From contig NW_026893848.1 in NCBI RefSeq assembly GCF_032452875.1, forward strand, positions 62,001 to 126,000: DNA of 64,000 nucleotides, given 5' to 3'. This document shows, piece by piece, positions 26,910 to 42,500 of this stretch (positions are counted from its first letter, which is position 1; every line of letters starts with the position of its first letter). The DNA comes from Bos javanicus (lineage: Eukaryota; Chordata; Mammalia; Artiodactyla; Bovidae). The notes under the pieces are model-generated. The model worked only from the letters and a program-made list of their open reading frames with translations, searched no databases and was not told where the DNA came from. Position numbers and translations under genes: made by a program.

Positions 26910-29900
26910 CTGATCACGTGACTGAGCACACACTGATCACGTGACTGATAATGAACTGATCACGAGGCTATAATGCACTGATCACCTGACTGCGCATGCA
27001 CTGATCATGTGGATGATCATACACTGATCACGTGGCTGATCACGCAATGATCACGTGACTGATCATGCACTGATCACGTGGCTATCATGCACTGCTCACA
27101 TGACTGAGCATGCACTGATCACCTAGCTATCATGCATTGATCACTTGGCTATCATGCACTAATCACGTGGCTGATCATGCACTGATCACGAAGCTGATCA
27201 TACACTGATCACGGGACTGTGCATGCACTGATCACGTGGCTGATCATGCACTGATCACGTGGCTGATCATGCAATGATAACCTGGCTATCATACACTGAT
27301 CACGTGACTGATCAAGCACTCTTCACTGGCCTGATCATGCACTGATCCCGTGGCTGATCATGCAATGATCAGGAAGCTGATCATACACTGATCACGTGAC
27401 TCTGCCTGCTGTGTGGCTGATAATGCACTGATCACGTGGCTGATCATACACTGATCACGTGGCTGATCATACACTGTTCATGTGCCTGATCATGCACTAA
27501 ATATGTTGCGGATCATGCACTGATCACGTACCTGATCATACACTGATCACCTGGCTGATCATACTCTGATCACCTGGCTGATCAGACACTGATCACGTGG
27601 CTGATCATACTCTGAACACGAAGCTGATCATACACTGATCACGTGACTCTGCCTGCTGTGTGGCTGATCATACACTGATCACGTGGCTGATCATACACTG
27701 ATCATGTCGCTGATCATGCACTGATCACGGTGCGGATCATGAACTGATCACGTGGCTGATCATACACTGATCACGTGGCTGTTCATGCACTGATCACGTG
27801 GCTGATCATACACTTATCAAATTACTGATAATGCACTGATCACGTGCCTGATTATGCACTGATCACGAAGCTGACCATACACTGACTGTGCATGCACTGA
27901 TCACGTGGCTGATAATGCACTGATCACGTGGCTGATCATGCACTGATCACCTGGCTGATCATACACTGATCACGTGGCTGATCATGCACTGATCACGTGT
28001 CTGATCATCCACTGATTTGAAGCTGATCATACACTGATCACGTGATTCCTGCACTGATCACGGGGCTGATCATGCACATATCAAGTGGCTGATCAAGCAC
28101 TGATCACGTGACTGATCATTCACTGATCACGTGACTGATCATGCACTGATCACGTGGCTGATCATGCACTAATCACGTAGCTGATCATATACTGATCACG
28201 TGACTGTGCATGCACTGATAACTTGGCTGATCATGCACTGATCACGAGGCTGATCATGCACTGATCACATGGCGGATCATACACTGATCACGTGCCTGAT
28301 CATGCACTAATCACTTTGCGGAACATGCACTATTCACGTGGCTGATCATACACTGATCACGTGGCTGACCATACTCTGATCACGTGGCTGATCATACACT
28401 GATCACGCGGCTGGTCATGCACTGATCACGTGTCTATCATGCACTGATCACGTGAATGCGCATGAACTGATCACTTACCTGTTCATGCAGTGATTCCGTG
28501 GCTATCATGCACTGATCACGTGGCTGATCATGCACTGATCACATGACTGATTAAGCACTGATCGCGTAGCTATAATGCACTGATCACATGACTGCGCATG
28601 CCATGATCATGTGACTGATCATGCACTGATCACGTGGCTATCATGCACTGATAACGTGGCTGATCATGCAGTGATCATGTGACTGATTATGCACTGATCG
28701 CGAAGCTATCATGCACTGATCACATAACAGCTCATGCCATGATCGCGTGACTGATGATGCACTGATCACGTGGCTAGCATGCACTGATCATGTGGCTAAT
28801 CATACATTGATCACCTAAATAATCATGCACTCATCCCGGGGCGGTCTTGCACTGATCACGTGGCTGATCAAGCACTGATAACTTAGCTATCATGCACTGA
28901 TCACATGACTGCGCAAGAACTGTTCACGTGGATATCATACACTGGACACGTGGCAGATCATGCACTGATCACGTGACTGATCATGCACTGATCTGGTGGC
29001 TATCATGCATTGATCACATGATTGGTCATACACAGATCACGTGACTGATCATGCACTGATCACGTGACTGCACATGCACTGATCATGTAAATGTAGGCAA
29101 TGATCACATGGCTATCATGCACTGATCACGTGGCTGATCATGCACTGATCATGAGACTGAGCATGCACTGATCACGTAGCTATCATGCATTGATCAATTG
29201 GCTATCATGCACTGATCACGTGGCTGATCATACACTGATCACGTGGCTGATCATACACTGATCACGTGGCTGATCATGCACTAATCACGTTGCTTATCAT
29301 GCACTGATCAGGTGGCTATCATGCACTGATCACGTGGCTGATCATGCACTGCTCACATGGCTGATCGTACACTGATCACGTGGCTGATCATGCACTAATC
29401 ACGTTCCTTATCCTGCAATGATCAGGTTGCTATCATGCACTGATCACATGGCTGTTCATACACTGATCAGGTGACTGCGCATGCACTGATCACATGACTG
29501 ATCATGCACTGATCATGTGGCTGATCATGCACTGATAAGCTGGCTATCATACACTGATCAGGTGACTGATCATGCAATCTTCACGTGCCTGATCATGCAC
29601 TGATCACGTGGCTGATCATGCACTGAATACGAAGCTGATCATACACTGATCACGTGACTGTGCATGCACTGATAACTTGGCTGGTCATGCACTAATCCCG
29701 TGGCTGATCATGCACTAATCACATTGCCGATCATGCACTGATCACGTGACTGATCATGCACTGATCTGGTGCCTATCATGCATTGATCCCGTGGTTGATC
29801 ATACACTGATCACATGACTGATCATGCACTGATCACCTGGCTATCATGCACTGATCACGTAGCTGATCATGCACTGATCAAGTGATTGAACATGCACTGA

Positions 29901-31426
29901 AGACGTGACTGATCCTGCACTAATCACATGGCTATCATGCACTGATCATGTGACTGCGCATCCACTGATCTCGAGGATGATCGTACACTGATCACGTGGC
30001 TGATCAGGAACTGATCACATGACTGACCATACAGTGATCACGTGTCTGAATATTGCTGATCATGTTATTGATCATGTGCTGATCAGGTGTGTATCATGCA
30101 CTGATCACCTGACTGCGCATGCACTGACCATGTAACTGTAGGCAATTATCACATGGCTATCATGCAGTGATCACGTGGATGATCATGCACTGACCATGCA
30201 CTGATCACGTAGCTATCATGCATTGATCACTTGGCTGTCATGCACTGATCACGTGGCTGATCATACACTGATCACGTGACTGCACATGCACTGATGACAT
30301 GGCTGATCATACAGTGATCACGTGGCTGATCATGCACTGATCATGTGGTTGATCATGCACTAATCACGTTGCTGATCATGCACTGATCAGGTGGCTATCA
30401 TGCACTGCTTACGAGGCTGATCATGCACTGATCACATGGCAATCATGCACTGATCACGTGTCTTATCATACACTGATCCTTGACTGATCATGCACTGATC
30501 ACGTGCCTGATCATTCACTGATCACCTGGCTGACCATGCACTGATCACTAAGCTGATCATACACTGATCACGTGACTGTGCATGCACTGATAACGTGGGT
30601 GATCATGTACTGATCACGTGTTTGATCATGCACTGATCCCGTGGCTGATCATACACTGTTCATGTACCTGATCATGCACTAAATATGTTGCGGATCATGT
30701 ACTGATCACGTAGCTGATCATACACTGATCACCTGGCTGATCATACTCTGATCACCTGGCTGATCAGACACTGATCACGTGGCTGATCATACTCTGAACA
30801 CGAAGCTGATCATACACTGATCACGTGACTGCATGCACTGATCAATTGACTGCCCATGCACTGATCACGTGGATGATCATGCGCTGATCATGTGACTGAT
30901 CATGCACTAAAAAAATGGCTGATCAAGCCCTGATCACATGACTGATCATGCACTGTTCACGAAGCTGATCATACAATGATCACGTGACTGTGCATGCACT
31001 GATCACTTGGCTGATCATGCACAGATCACATGGCTATCATGCACTGATCACTTGATTGTGCATGCAATAATCACGTGGATGATCATGCATTTATCACGTG
31101 GCTGATCATGCACTAATCACAAGGGTGATCATGAACTGATCACGTGACTTAGCATGCTGTGATCTCGTGTCTGAATGGTGCTGATCATGTGACTAATGAA
31201 GAACTGATCACGTGGCTATCATGCACTGATCACTTGATTGTGCATGCAATAATCACGTGGATGATCATGCATGTATCACCTGGCTGATCATGCACTAATC
31301 ACAAGGGTGATCATGAACTGATCACGTGACTTAGCATGCTGTGATCTCGGGTCTGAGTGGTGCTAATCATGTGACTAATCAAGAACTGATCACGTGGCTC
31401 TCATGCACTGATGATGTGCCTCAGGA
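26677..31426 (+). repeat. HOR unit 8 (4,750 bp, composite with two B landmarks)
   Basis: M to first B 725 (27402), first to second B 247 (27649), B to D 1,186, D to C 1,211 (one extra 23-bp monomer near 29,240), C to A7 863 and A7 to M 518 bp (45 bp lost). Between the two B copies lies pre-A7 sequence (CTAAATATGTTGCGG), as in short units. The unit looks like a short-form start fused to a long-form body at the 29-bp motif 27620-27648. Confidence 0.88.
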
Positions 31427-31659
31427 GGCAATAACCAAAGAGCTGAGCAGGCACGAATCACGCAATCAGCAGGCAATAATCATGGACCTCAGCTGTGATG
31501 AATCATGCTGCTCAGCTGGCAATCATCAAGCAGCTGAATAGGCAGGAATCAGACGGCTCAGCTGGCCATTGTCAAGCAGATGAGCAGGCAGGAATCACGC
31601 AGCTCAGCTGGCAATTGTCAAGCAGCGGAGCAGACAGGAAAAACGGAGCTCAGTAGGCC
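31427..31659 (+). repeat. M block 9
   Basis: 233 bp, fully derived state (GAAAAACGG, GCAGCGGAG, GATGATGTG upstream). Reads ACCAAAGAG (Lys if translated). Confidence 0.92.
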
Positions 31660-33016
31660 CTGATCACGTGACTGAGCACACACTGATCACGTGACTGATA
31701 ATGAACTGATCACGAGGCTATAATGCACTGATCACCTGACTGCGCATGCACTGATCATGTGGATGATCATACACTGATCACGTGGCTGATCACCCAATGA
31801 TCACGTGACTGATCATGCACTGATCACGTGGCTATCATGCACTGCTCACATGACTGAGCATGCACTGATCACATAGCTATCATGCATTGATCACTTGGCT
31901 ATCATGCACTAATCACGTGGCTGATCATGCACTGATCACGAAGCTGATCATACACTGATCACGGGACTGTGCATGCACTGATCACGTGGCTGATCATGCA
32001 CTGATCACGTGGCTGATCATGCAATGATAACCTGGCTATCATACACTGATCACGTGACTGATCATGCACTGATCCCAATGCTGATCATGCAATGATCAGG
32101 AAGCTGATCATACACTGATCACGTGACTCTGCCTGCTGTGTGGCTGATCATGCACTGATCACGTGGCTGATCATACACTGATCACGTGGCTGATCATACA
32201 CTGTTCATGTGCCTGATCATGCACTAAATATGTTGCTGATCATGCACTGATCACGTAGCTGATCATACACTGATCACCTGGCTGATCATACTCTGATCAC
32301 CTGGCTGATCAGACACTGATCACGTGGCTGATCATACTCTGAACACGAAGCTGATCATACACTGATCACGTGACTGCATGCACTGATCAATTGACTGCCC
32401 ATGCACTGATCACGTGGATGATCATGCGCTGATCATGTGACTGATCATGCACTAAAAAAATGGCTGATCAAGCCCTGATCACATGACTGATCATGCACTG
32501 TTCACGAAGCTGATCATACAATGATCACGTGACTGTGCATGCACTGATCACTTGGCTGATCATGCACAGATCACATGGCTATCATGCACTGATCACTTGA
32601 TTGTGCATGCACTAATCACGTGGATGATCATGCATTTATCACGTGGCTGATCATGCGCTAATCACAAGGGTGATCATGAACTGATCACGTGACTTAGCAT
32701 GCTGTGATCTCGTGTCTGAATGGTGCTGATCATGTGACTAATCAAGAACTGATCACGTGGCTATCATGCACTGATCACGTGGCTGATCATACACTGATCA
32801 CGTGGCTATCATGCACTGATCACTTGATTGTGCATGCAATAATCACGTGGATGATCATGCATGTATCACCTGGCTGATCATGCACTAATCACAAGGGTGA
32901 TCATGAACTGATCACGTGACTTAGCATGCTGTGATCTCGGGTCTGAGTGGTGCTAATCATGTGACTAATCAAGAACTGATCACGTGGCTCTCATGCACTG
33001 ATGATGTGCCTCAGGA
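31427..33016 (+). repeat. HOR unit 9 (1,590 bp, short form)
   Basis: M to B 702 (32129), B to A7 325 (32454), A7 to next M 563 bp. D and C are absent. It differs from unit 10 in length by exactly one 23-bp monomer, lost between M and B near 32,070. Confidence 0.9.
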
Positions 33017-33249
33017 GGCAATAACCGAAGAGCTGAGCAGGCACGAATCACGCAATCAGCAGGCAATAATCATGGACCTCAGCTGTGATGAATCATGCTG
33101 CTCAGCTGGCAATCATCAAGCAGCTGAATAGGCAGGAATCAGGCGGCTCAGCTGGCCATTGTCAAGCAGATGAGCAGGCAGGAATCACGCAGCTCAGCTG
33201 GCAATTGTCAAGCAGCGGAGCAGACAGGAAAAACGGAGCTCAGTAGGCC
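33017..33249 (+). repeat. M block 10
   Basis: 233 bp, derived state, ACCGAAGAG (Glu if translated). Private change: ATCAGGCGGCTC near 33,138. Confidence 0.92.
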
Positions 33250-34629
33250 CTGATCACGTGACTGAGCACACACTGATCACGTGACTGATAATGAACTGAT
33301 CACGAGGCTATAATGCACTGATCACCTGACTGCGCATGCACTGATCATGTGGATGATCATACACTGATCACGTGGCTGATCACGCAATGATCACGTGACT
33401 GATCATGCACTGATCACGTGGCTATCATGCACTGCTCACATGACTGAGCATGCACTGATCACGTAGCTATCATGCATTGATCACTTGGCTATCATGCACT
33501 AATCACGTGGCTGATCATGCACTGATCACGAAGCTGATCATACACTGATCACGGGACTGTGCATGCACTGATCACGTGGCTGATCATGCACTGATCACGT
33601 GGCTGATCATGCAATGATAACCTGGCTATCATACACTGATCACGTGACTGATCAAGCACTCTTCACTGGCCTGATCATGCACTGATCCCGTGGCTGATCA
33701 TGCAATGATCAGGAAGCTGATCATACACTGATCACGTGACTCTGCCTGCTGTGTGGCTGATCATGCACTGATCACGTGGCTGATCATACACTGATCACGT
33801 GGCTGATCATACACTGTTCATGTGCCTGATCATGCACTAAATATGTTGCGGATCATGCACTGATCACGTAGCTGATCATACACTGATCACCTGGCTGATC
33901 ATACTCTGATCACCTGGCTGATCAGACACTGATCACGTGGCTGATCATACTCTGAACACGAAGCTGATCATACACTGATCACGTGACTGCATGCACTGAT
34001 CAATTGACTGCCCATGCACTGATCACGTGGATGATCATGCGCTGATCATGTGACTGATCATGCACTAAAAAAATGGCTGATCAAGCCCTGATCACATGAC
34101 TGATCATGCACTGTTCACGAAGCTGATCATACAATGATCACGTGACTGTGCATGCACTGATCACTTGGCTGATCATGCACAGATCACATGGCTATCATGC
34201 ACTGATCACTTGATTGTGCATGCAATAATCACGTGGATGATCATGCATTTATCACGTGGCTGATCATGCGCTAATCACAAGGGTGATCATGAACTGATCA
34301 CGTGACTTAGCATGCTGTGATCTCGTGTCTGAATGGTGCTGATCATGTGACTAATCAAGAACTGATCACGTGGCTATCATGCACTGATCACGTGGCTGAT
34401 CATACACTGATCACGTGGCTATCATGCACTGATCACTTGATTGTGCATGCAATAATCACGTGGATGATCATGCATGTATCACCTGGCTGATCATGCACTA
34501 ATCACAAGGGTGATCATGAACTGATCACGTGACTTAGCATGCTGTGATCTCGGGTCTGAGTGGTGCTAATCATGTGACTAATCAAGAACTGATCACGTGG
34601 CTCTCATGCACTGATGATGTGCCTCAGGA
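33017..34629 (+). repeat. HOR unit 10 (1,613 bp, short form)
   Basis: M to B 725 (33742), B to A7 325 (34067), A7 to next M 563 bp. After B it runs directly into the pre-A7 region (TACACTGTTCATG), so the middle of the long unit is missing. Shares ATCAAGCACTCTTC before B with units 8 and 17. Confidence 0.9.
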
Positions 34630-34862
34630 GGCAATAACCGAAGAGCTGAGCAGGCACGAATCACGCAATCAGCAGGCAATAATCATGGACCTCAGCTGTG
34701 ATGAATCATGCTGCTCAGCTGGCAATCATCAAGCAGCTGAATAGGCAGGAATCAGACGGCTCAGCTGGCCATTGTCAAGCAGATGAGCAGGCAGGAATCA
34801 CGCAGCTCAGCTGGCAATTGTCAAGCAGCGGAGCAGACAGGAAAAACGGAGCTCAGTAGGCC
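34630..34862 (+). repeat. M block 11
   Basis: 233 bp, derived state, ACCGAAGAG variant. No private change noticed. Confidence 0.92.
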
Positions 34863-35721
34863 CTGATCACGTGACTGAGCACACACTGATCACGTGACTG
34901 ATAATGAACTGATCACGAGGCTATAATGCACTGATCACCTGACTGCGCATGCACTGATCATGTGGATGATCATACACTGATCACGTGGCTGATCACGCAA
35001 TGATCACGTGACTGATCATGCACTGATCACGTGGCTATCATGCACTGCTCACATGACTGAGCATGCACTGATCACGTAGCTATCATGCATTGATCACTTG
35101 GCTATCATGCACTAATCACGTGGCTGATCAAGCACTGATCACGAAGCTGATCATACACTGATCACGGGACTGTGCATGCACTGATCACGTGGCTGATCAT
35201 GCACTGATCACGTGGCTGATCATGCAATGATAACCTGGCTATCATACACTGATCACGTGACTGATCATGCACTCTTCACTGGCCTGATCATGCACTGATC
35301 CCGTGGCTGATCATGCAATGATCAGGAAGCTGATCATACACTGATCACGTGACTCTGCCTGCTGTGTGGCTGATTATACACTGATCACGTGGCTGATCAT
35401 ACACTGATCACGTCGCTGATCATGCACTGATCACTGTGCGGATCATGAACTGATCACGTGGCTGATCATACACTGATCACGTGGCTGTTCATGCACTGAT
35501 CACGTGGCTGATCATACACTTATCAAATTACTGATAATGCACTGATCACGTGCCTGATTATGCACTGATCACGAAGCTGACCATACACTGACTGTGCATG
35601 CACTGATCACGTGGCTGATAATGCACTGATCACGTGGCTGATCATGCACTGATCACCTGGCTGATCATACACTGATCACGTGGCTGATCATGCACTGATC
35701 ACGTGTCTGATCATCCACTGA

Positions 35722-38079
35722 TTTGAAGCTGATCATACACTGATCACGTGATTCCTGCACTGATCACGGGGCTGATCATGCACATATCAAGTGGCTGATC
35801 AAGCACTGATCATGTGACTGATCATTCACTGATCACGTGACTGATCATGCACTGATCACGTGGCTGATCATGCACTAATCACGTAGCTGATCATATACTG
35901 ATCACGTGACTGTGCATGCACTGATAACTTGGCTGATCATGCCCTGATCACGGGGCTGATCATGCACTGATCACATGGCTGATCATACACTGATCACGTG
36001 CCTGATCATGCACTAATCACGTTGCAGAAAATGCACTATTCACGTGGCTGATCATACACTGATCACGTGGCTGACCATACTCTGATCACGTGGCTGATCA
36101 TACACTGATCACGCGGCTGATCATGCACTGATCACGTGTCTATCATGCACTAATCACGTGAATGCGCATGAACTGATCACTTACCTGTTCATGCAGTGAT
36201 TCCGTGGCTATCATGCACTGATCACGTGGCTGATCATGCACTGATCACATGACTGATTAAGCACTGCTCACGTAGCTATAATGCACTGATCACATGACTG
36301 CGCATGCCATGATCATGTGACTGATCATGCACTGATCACGTGGCTATCATGCACTGATAACGTGGCTGATCATGCAGTGATCATGTGACTGATTATGCAC
36401 TGATCGCGAAGCTATCATGCACTGATCACATGACAGCTCATGCCATGATCGCGTGACTGATCATGCACTGATCACGTGGCTATCATGCACTGATCATATG
36501 GCTAATCATACATTGATCACCTAAATAATCATGCACTCATCCCGGGGCGGTCTTGCACTGATCACGTGGCTGATCAGGCACTGATAACTTAGCTATCATG
36601 CACTGATCACATGACTGCGCAAGAACTGTTCACGTGGATATCATACACTGGACACGTGACAGATCATGCACTGATCACGTGACTGATCATGCACTGATCT
36701 GGTGGCTATCATGCATTGATCACGTGATTGGTCATACACAGATCACGTGACTGATCATGCACTGATCACGTGACTGCACATGCACTGATCATGTAAATGT
36801 AGGCAATGATCACATGGCTATCATGCACTGATCACGTGGCTGATCATGCACTGATCATGAGACTGAGCATGCACTGATCACGTGGCAGATCATACACTGA
36901 TTTGAAGCTGATCATAGACTGATCACGTGATTCATGCACTGATCACGGGGCTGATCATGCACATATCAAGTGGCTGATCAAGCACTGATCACGTGACTGA
37001 TCATTCACTGATCACGTGACTGATCATGCACTGATCACGTGGCTGATCATGCACTAATCACGTAGCTGATCATATACTGATCACGTGACTGTGCATGCAC
37101 TGATAACTTGGCTGATCATGCCCTGATCACGAGGCTGATCATGCACTGATCACATGGCTGATCATACACTGATCACGTGCCTGATCATGCACTAATCACG
37201 TTGCGGAACATGCACTATTCACGTGGCTGATCATACACTGATCACGTGGCTGACCATACTCTGATCACGTGGCTGATCATACACTGATCACGCGGCTGAT
37301 CATGCACTGATCACGTGTCTATCATGCACTAATCACGTGAATGCGCATGAACTGATCACTTACCTGTTCATGCAGTGATTCCGTGGCTATCATGCACTGA
37401 TCACGTGGCTGATCATGCACTGATCACATGACTGATTAAGCACTGCTCGCGTAGCTATAATGCACTGATCACATGACTGCGCATGCCATGATCATGTGAC
37501 TGATCATGCACTGATCACGTGGCTATCATGCACTGATAACGTGGCTGATCATGCAGTGATCATGTGACTGATTATGCACTGATCGCGAAGCTATCATGCA
37601 CTGATCACATGACAGCTCATGCCATGATCGTGTGACTGATCATGCACTGATCACGTGGCTATCATGCACTGATCATATGGCTAATCATACATTGATCACC
37701 TAAATAATCATGCACTCATCCCGGGGCGGTCTTGCACTGATCACGTGGCTGATCAGGCACTGATAACTTAGCTATCATGCACTGATCACATGACTGCGCA
37801 AGAACTGTTCACGTGGATATCATACACTGGACACGTGACAGATCATGCACTGATCACGTGACTGATCATGCACTGATCTGGTGGCTATCATGCATTGATC
37901 ACGTGATTGGTCATACACAGATCACATGACTGATCATGCACTGATCACGTGACTGCACATGCACTGATCATGTAAATGTAGGCAATGATCACATGGCTAT
38001 CATGCACTGATCACGTGGCTGATCATGCACTGATCATGAGACTGAGCATGCACTGATCACGTAGCTATCATGCATTGAT
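35722..38079 (+). repeat. 1,179-bp internal tandem duplication (unit 11)
   Basis: TTTGAAGCTGATC at 35722 and 36901 marks the two copies (offset 1,179). Each contains one landmark D. The copies differ at a few sites, for example ATACACTG then GATTCCTGC in the first and ATAGACTG then GATTCATGC in the second, so the duplication predates the amplification of this unit type. The end coordinate is approximate. Confidence 0.85.
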
Positions 38080-39345
38080 CAATTGGCTATCATGCACTGA
38101 TCACGTGGCTGATCATACACTGATCACGTGGCTGATCATGCACTAATCACGTTGCTTATCATGCACTGATCAGGTGGCTATCATGCACTGATCATTGACT
38201 GATCATGCACTGATCACGTGCCTGATCATTCACTGATCACCTGGCTGATCATGCACTGATCACGAAGCTGATCATACACTGATCACGTGACTGCATGCAC
38301 TGATCATTTCGATGATCATGCATTGATCAAGGGGCTGATCATGCACTGACCACGTGGCTGATCCTACAATGATCACGTGACTGATCATGCACTGATCACG
38401 TGGCTGACCATGCACTGATCACGAAGCTGATCATACACTGATCACGTGACTGTGCATGCACTGATAACGTGGGTGATCATGCACTGATCACGTGTTTGAT
38501 CATGCAATGATCACGTGGCTGATCATACACTGTTCATGTGCCTGATCATGCACTAAATATGTTGCGGATCATGCACTGATCACGTAGCTGATCATACACT
38601 GATCACCTGGCTGATCATACTCTGATCACCTGGCTGATCAGACACTGATCACGTGGCTGATCATACTCTGAACACGAAGCTGATCATACACTGATCACGT
38701 GACTGCATGCACTGATCAATTGACTGCCCATGCACTGATCACGTGGATGATCATGCGCTGATCATGTGACTGATCATGCACTAAAAAAATGGCTGATCAA
38801 GCCCTGATCACATGACTGATCATGCACTGTTCACGAAGCTGATCATACAATGATCACGTGACTGTGCATGCACTGATCACTTGGCTGATCATGCACAGAT
38901 CACATGGCTATCATGCACTGATCACTTGATTGTGCATGCAATAATCACGTGGATGATCATGCATTTATCACGTGGCTGATCATGCACTAATCACAAGGGT
39001 GATCATGAACTGATCACGTGACTTAGCATGCTGTGATCTCGTGTCTGAATGGTGCTGATCATGTGACTAATCAAGAACTGATCACGTGGCTATCATGCAC
39101 TGATCACGTGGCTGATCATACACTGATCACGTGGCTATCATGCACTGATCACTTGATTGTGCATGCAATAATCACGTGGATGATCATGCATGTATCACCT
39201 GGCTGATCATGCACTAATCACAAGGGTGATCATGAACTGATCACGTGACTTAGCATGCTGTGATCTCAGGTCTGAGTGGTGCTAATCATGTGACTAATCA
39301 AGAACTGATCACGTGGCTCTCATGCACTGATGATGTGCCTCAGGA

Positions 39346-39578
39346 GGCAATAACCAAAGAGCTGAGCAGGCACGAATCACGCAATCAGCAGGCAATAATC
39401 ATGGACCTCAGCTGTGATGAATCATGCTGCTCAGCTGGCAATCATCAAGCAGCTGAATAGGCAGGAATCAGACGGCTCAGCTGGCCATTGTCAAGCAGAT
39501 GAGCAGGCAGGAATCACGCAGCTCAGCTGGCAATTGTCAAGCAGCGGAGCAGACAGGAAAAACGGAGCTCAGTAGGCC
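39346..39578 (+). repeat. M block 12
   Basis: 233 bp, derived state, ACCAAAGAG variant. The upstream CTGTGATCTCAGG (CpG to CpA change) is shared with copies 13 and 15. Confidence 0.92.
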
Positions 39579-42500
39579 CTGATCACGTGACTGAGCACAC
39601 ACTGATCACGTGACTGATAATGAACTGATCACGAGGCTATAATGCACTGATCACCTGACTGCGCATGCACTGATCATGTGGATGATCATACACTGATCAC
39701 GTGGCTGATCACGCAATGATCACGTGACTGATCATGCACTGATCACGTGGCTATCATGCACTGCTCACATGACTGAGCATGCACTGATCACGTAGCTATC
39801 ATGCATTGATCACTTGGCTATCATGCACTAATCACGTGGCTGATCATGCACTGATCACGAAGCTGATCATACACTGATCACGGGACTGTGCATGCACTGA
39901 TCACGTGGCTGATCATGCACTGATCACGTGGCTGATCATGCAATGATAACCTGGCTATCATACACTGATCACGTGACTGATCATGCACTCTTCACTGGCC
40001 TGATCATGCACTGATCCCGTGGCTGATCATGCAATGATCAGGAAGCTGATCATACACTGATCACGTGACTCTGCCTGCTGTGTGGCTGATCATACACTGA
40101 TCACGTGGCTGATCATACACTGATCACGTCGCTGATCATGCACTGATCACTGTGCGGATCATGAACTGATCACGTGGCTGATCATACACTGATCACGTGG
40201 CTGTTCATGCACTGATCACGTGGCTGATCATACACTTATCAAATTACTGATAATGCACTGATCACGTGCCTAATTATGCACTGATCACGAAGCTGACCAT
40301 ACACTGACTGTGCATGCACTGATCACGTGGCTGATAATGCACTGATCACGTGGCTGATCATGCACTGATCACCTGGCTGATCATACACTGATCACGTGGC
40401 TGATCATGCACTGATCACGTGTCTGATCATCCACTGATTTGAAGCTGATCATACACTGATCACGTGATTCCTGCACTGATCACGGGGCTGATCATGCACA
40501 TATCAAGTGGCTGATCAAGCACTGATCATGTGACTGATCATTCACTGATCACGTGACTGATCATGCACTGATCACGTGGCTGATCATGCACTAATCACGT
40601 AGCTGATCATATACTGATCACGTGACTGTGCATGCACTGATAACTTGGCTGATCATGCCCTGATCACGAGGCTGATCATGCACTGATCACATGGCTGATC
40701 ATACACTGATCACGTGCCTGATCATGCACTAATCACGTTGCAGAACATGCACTATTCACGTGGCTGATCATACACTGATCACGTGGCTGACCATACTCTG
40801 ATCACGTGGCTGATCATACACTGATCACGCGGCTGATCATGCACTGATCACGTGTCTATCATGCACTAATCACGTGAATGCGCATGAACTGATCACTTAC
40901 CTGTTCATGCAGTGATTCCGTGGCTATCATGCACTGATCACGTGGCTGATCATGCACTGATCACATGACTGATTAAGCACTGCTCGCGTAGCTATAATGC
41001 ACTGATCACATGACTGCGCATGCCATGATCATGTGACTGATCATGCACTGATCACGTGGCTATCATGCACTGATAACGTGGCTGATCATGCAGTGATCAT
41101 GTGACTGATTATGCACTGATCGCGAAGCTATCATGCACTGATCACATGACAGCTCATGCCATGATCGCGTGACTGATCATGCACTGATCACGTGGCTATC
41201 ATGCACTGATCATATGGCTAATCATACATTGATCACCTAAATAATCATGCACTCATCCCGGGGCGGTCTTGCACTGATCACGTGGCTGATCAGGCACTGA
41301 TAACTTAGCTATCATGCACTGATCACATGACTGCGCAAGAACTGTTCACGTGGATATCATACACTGGACATGTGACAGATCATGCACTGATCACGTGACT
41401 GATCATGCACTGATCTGGTGGCTATCATGCATTGATCACGTGATTGGTCATACACAGATCACGTGACTGATCATGCACTGATCACGTGACTGCACATGCA
41501 CTGATCATGTAAATGTAGGCAATGATCACATGGCTATCATGCACTGATCACGTGGCTGATCATGCACTGATCATGAGACTGAGCATGCACTGATCACGTG
41601 GCAGATCATACACTGATTTGAAGCTGATCATAGACTGATCACGTGATTCATGCACTGATCACGGGGCTGATCATGCACATATCAAGTGGCTGATCAAGCA
41701 CTGATCACGTGACTGATCATTCACTGATCACGTGACTGATCATGCACTGATCACGTGGCTGATCATGCACTAATCACGTAGCTGATCATATACTGATCAC
41801 GTGACTGTGCATGCACTGATAACTTGGCTGATCATGCCCTGATCACGAGGCTGATCATGCACTGATCACATGGCTGATCATACACTGATCACGTGCCTGA
41901 TCATGCACTAATCACGTTGCGGAACATGCACTATTCACGTGGCTGATCATACACTGATCACGTGGCTGACCATACTCTGATCACGTGGCTGATCATACAC
42001 TGATCACGCGGCTGATCATGCACTGATCACGTGTCTATCATGCACTAATCACGTGAATGCGCATGAACTGATCACTTACCTGTTCATGCAGTGATTCCGT
42101 GGCTATCATGCACTGATCACGTGGCTGATCATGCACTGATCACATGACTGATTAAGCACTGCTCGCGTAGCTATAATGCACTGATCACATGACTGCGCAT
42201 GCCATGATCATGTGACTGATCATGCACTGATCACGTGGCTATCATGCACTGATAACGTGGCTGATCATGCAGTGATCATGTGACTGATTATGCACTGATC
42301 GCGAAGCTATCATGCACTGATCACATGACAGCTCATGCCATGATCGTGTGACTGATCATGCACTGATCACGTGGCTATCATGCACTGATCATATGGCTAA
42401 TCATACATTGATCACCTAAATAATCATGCACTCATCCCGGGGCGGTCTTGCACTGATCACGTGGCTGATCAGGCACTGATAACTTAGCTATCATGCACTG

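Larger units (their letters stand above)
34630..39345 (+). repeat. HOR unit 11 (4,716 bp, D-duplicated, C-less type)
   Basis: M to B 725, B to D1 1,186 (36541), D1 to D2 1,179 (37720), D2 to A7 1,063 (38783), A7 to M 563 bp. The duplication join lies near 36,885-36,900 (CGTGGCAGATCATACACTGA). The loss of C lies at GCACTGATCATTGACTG near 38,190. Confidence 0.91.
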
